Positions 63,765 to 64,000 of a stretch of DNA of 64,000 bases are shown piece after piece. Each line of letters begins with the position of its first letter. Position 1 is the first letter of the stretch. The stretch spans positions 51,857 to 115,856 of the forward strand of contig JAJZRJ010000002.1 of assembly GCA_021802775.1 (NCBI GenBank). Reading direction: 5' to 3'. Below the pieces are notes generated by a model. The model made no database searches, was not told the DNA's origin, and saw only the letters and a list, made by a program, of their open reading frames with translations. This stretch comes from Deltaproteobacteria bacterium (lineage in GTDB: Bacteria > Desulfobacterota > Desulfobulbia > Desulfobulbales > Desulfurivibrionaceae). The position numbers and the translations under genes were made by a program.

Positions 63765-64000
63765 ATGAGAATGTACAATCCCCCACAACCCGGCGAGTTT
63801 ATCAAGGAGGTCTATCTGGACCCCCATCATCTGAGCTACCGCAAAGTGGCTGTGTCGCTCAATGTCTCGGCCTCCACCTTCCAGCGGTTGGTGGCGGGCA
63901 GAAGTTCGCTGACCCCGGAAATGGCCCTGCGCCTTGCCAAGGCCTTGGGCCGCTCGCCGGAAAGCTGGCTTGCCATGCAGGACAACTACAACCTCTGGCT
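63765..64000 (+). CDS. HigA-family addiction-module helix-turn-helix protein (partial)
   Basis: The first 78 residues are visible; the rest runs off the window. It begins MRMYNPPQPGEFIKE, with the Xre helix-turn-helix (YRKVAVSLNVSASTFQRLVA) and SSLTPEMALRLAKALGRSPE, then SWLAMQDNYNLW as in HigA antitoxins. HigB normally lies just upstream; here that place is taken by vapC, 26 bp away. Starts at 63765 and 63771 are both possible. Confidence 0.85.
   Translation, partial: MRMYNPPQPGEFIKEVYLDPHHLSYRKVAVSLNVSASTFQRLVAGRSSLTPEMALRLAKALGRSPESWLAMQDNYNLW

Overview
The window is about 64 kb of a GC-rich, gene-dense chromosome from a diderm anaerobic sulfate reducer, most likely a deltaproteobacterium (Desulfobacterota, probably the Desulfobulbales side). 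This rests on aprBA plus qmoABC, a group 3b NiFe hydrogenase, a nine-heme lipoprotein cytochrome, LPS genes (kdsA, kdsC, lptC) and a DAP-type MurE. The lineage is an inference from gene content. No IS, prophage or CRISPR array is visible; the only mobile-like genes are a vapBC pair and a HigA-like gene at the right edge.

Layout: (1) 1-15.0 kb, the dcw cell-wall and division cluster: ftsL, an ftsI-like gene, murE, murF, mraY, murD, a 63-aa zinc-ribbon ORF, murG, murC, murB, ftsQ, ftsA, ftsZ. ftsW and ddl are absent, and the FtsI homologue has lost recognisable SxxK, SxN and KTG motifs. (2) 15.1-19.3 kb: a radical SAM protein and a PAS-less histidine kinase with overlapping ends, then a convergent CxxCxxCC-type protein. 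(3) 19.3-27.4 kb: a 0.5-kb hairpin-rich region, then aprBA, a strong terminator, and qmoABC, the APS reductase and its quinone-linked electron donor. (4) 27.4-44.4 kb: tRNA-Thr, Tyr, Gly, Thr, then tuf and a fused S10-spc-alpha ribosomal block ending with rpoA, rplQ and a strong terminator. (5) 44.4-48.8 kb: thiF-thiS-thiG-thiH and a stand-alone AICAR transformylase. (6) 48.9-56.3 kb, minus strand: nonaheme cytochrome, rlpA, a four-gene group 3b hydrogenase operon, and a membrane PAS protein coupled to it by a one-base gap. (7) 56.4-63.0 kb: pyrG (apparently leaderless), kdsA, kdsC, lptC, pyrF and an Uup-type ABC-F protein. (8) 63.0-64.0 kb: vapBC with a palindromic operator, and a truncated HigA-like gene.

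The strongest anomaly is in region 1. An FtsI-position protein without transpeptidase motifs sits in a cluster whose usual partner gene, ftsW, is replaced by a small zinc-ribbon ORF. That ribbon resembles the C-terminal tail of the PAS protein linked to the hydrogenase. Together these suggest that septal peptidoglycan synthesis here uses a modified or displaced FtsWI pair.
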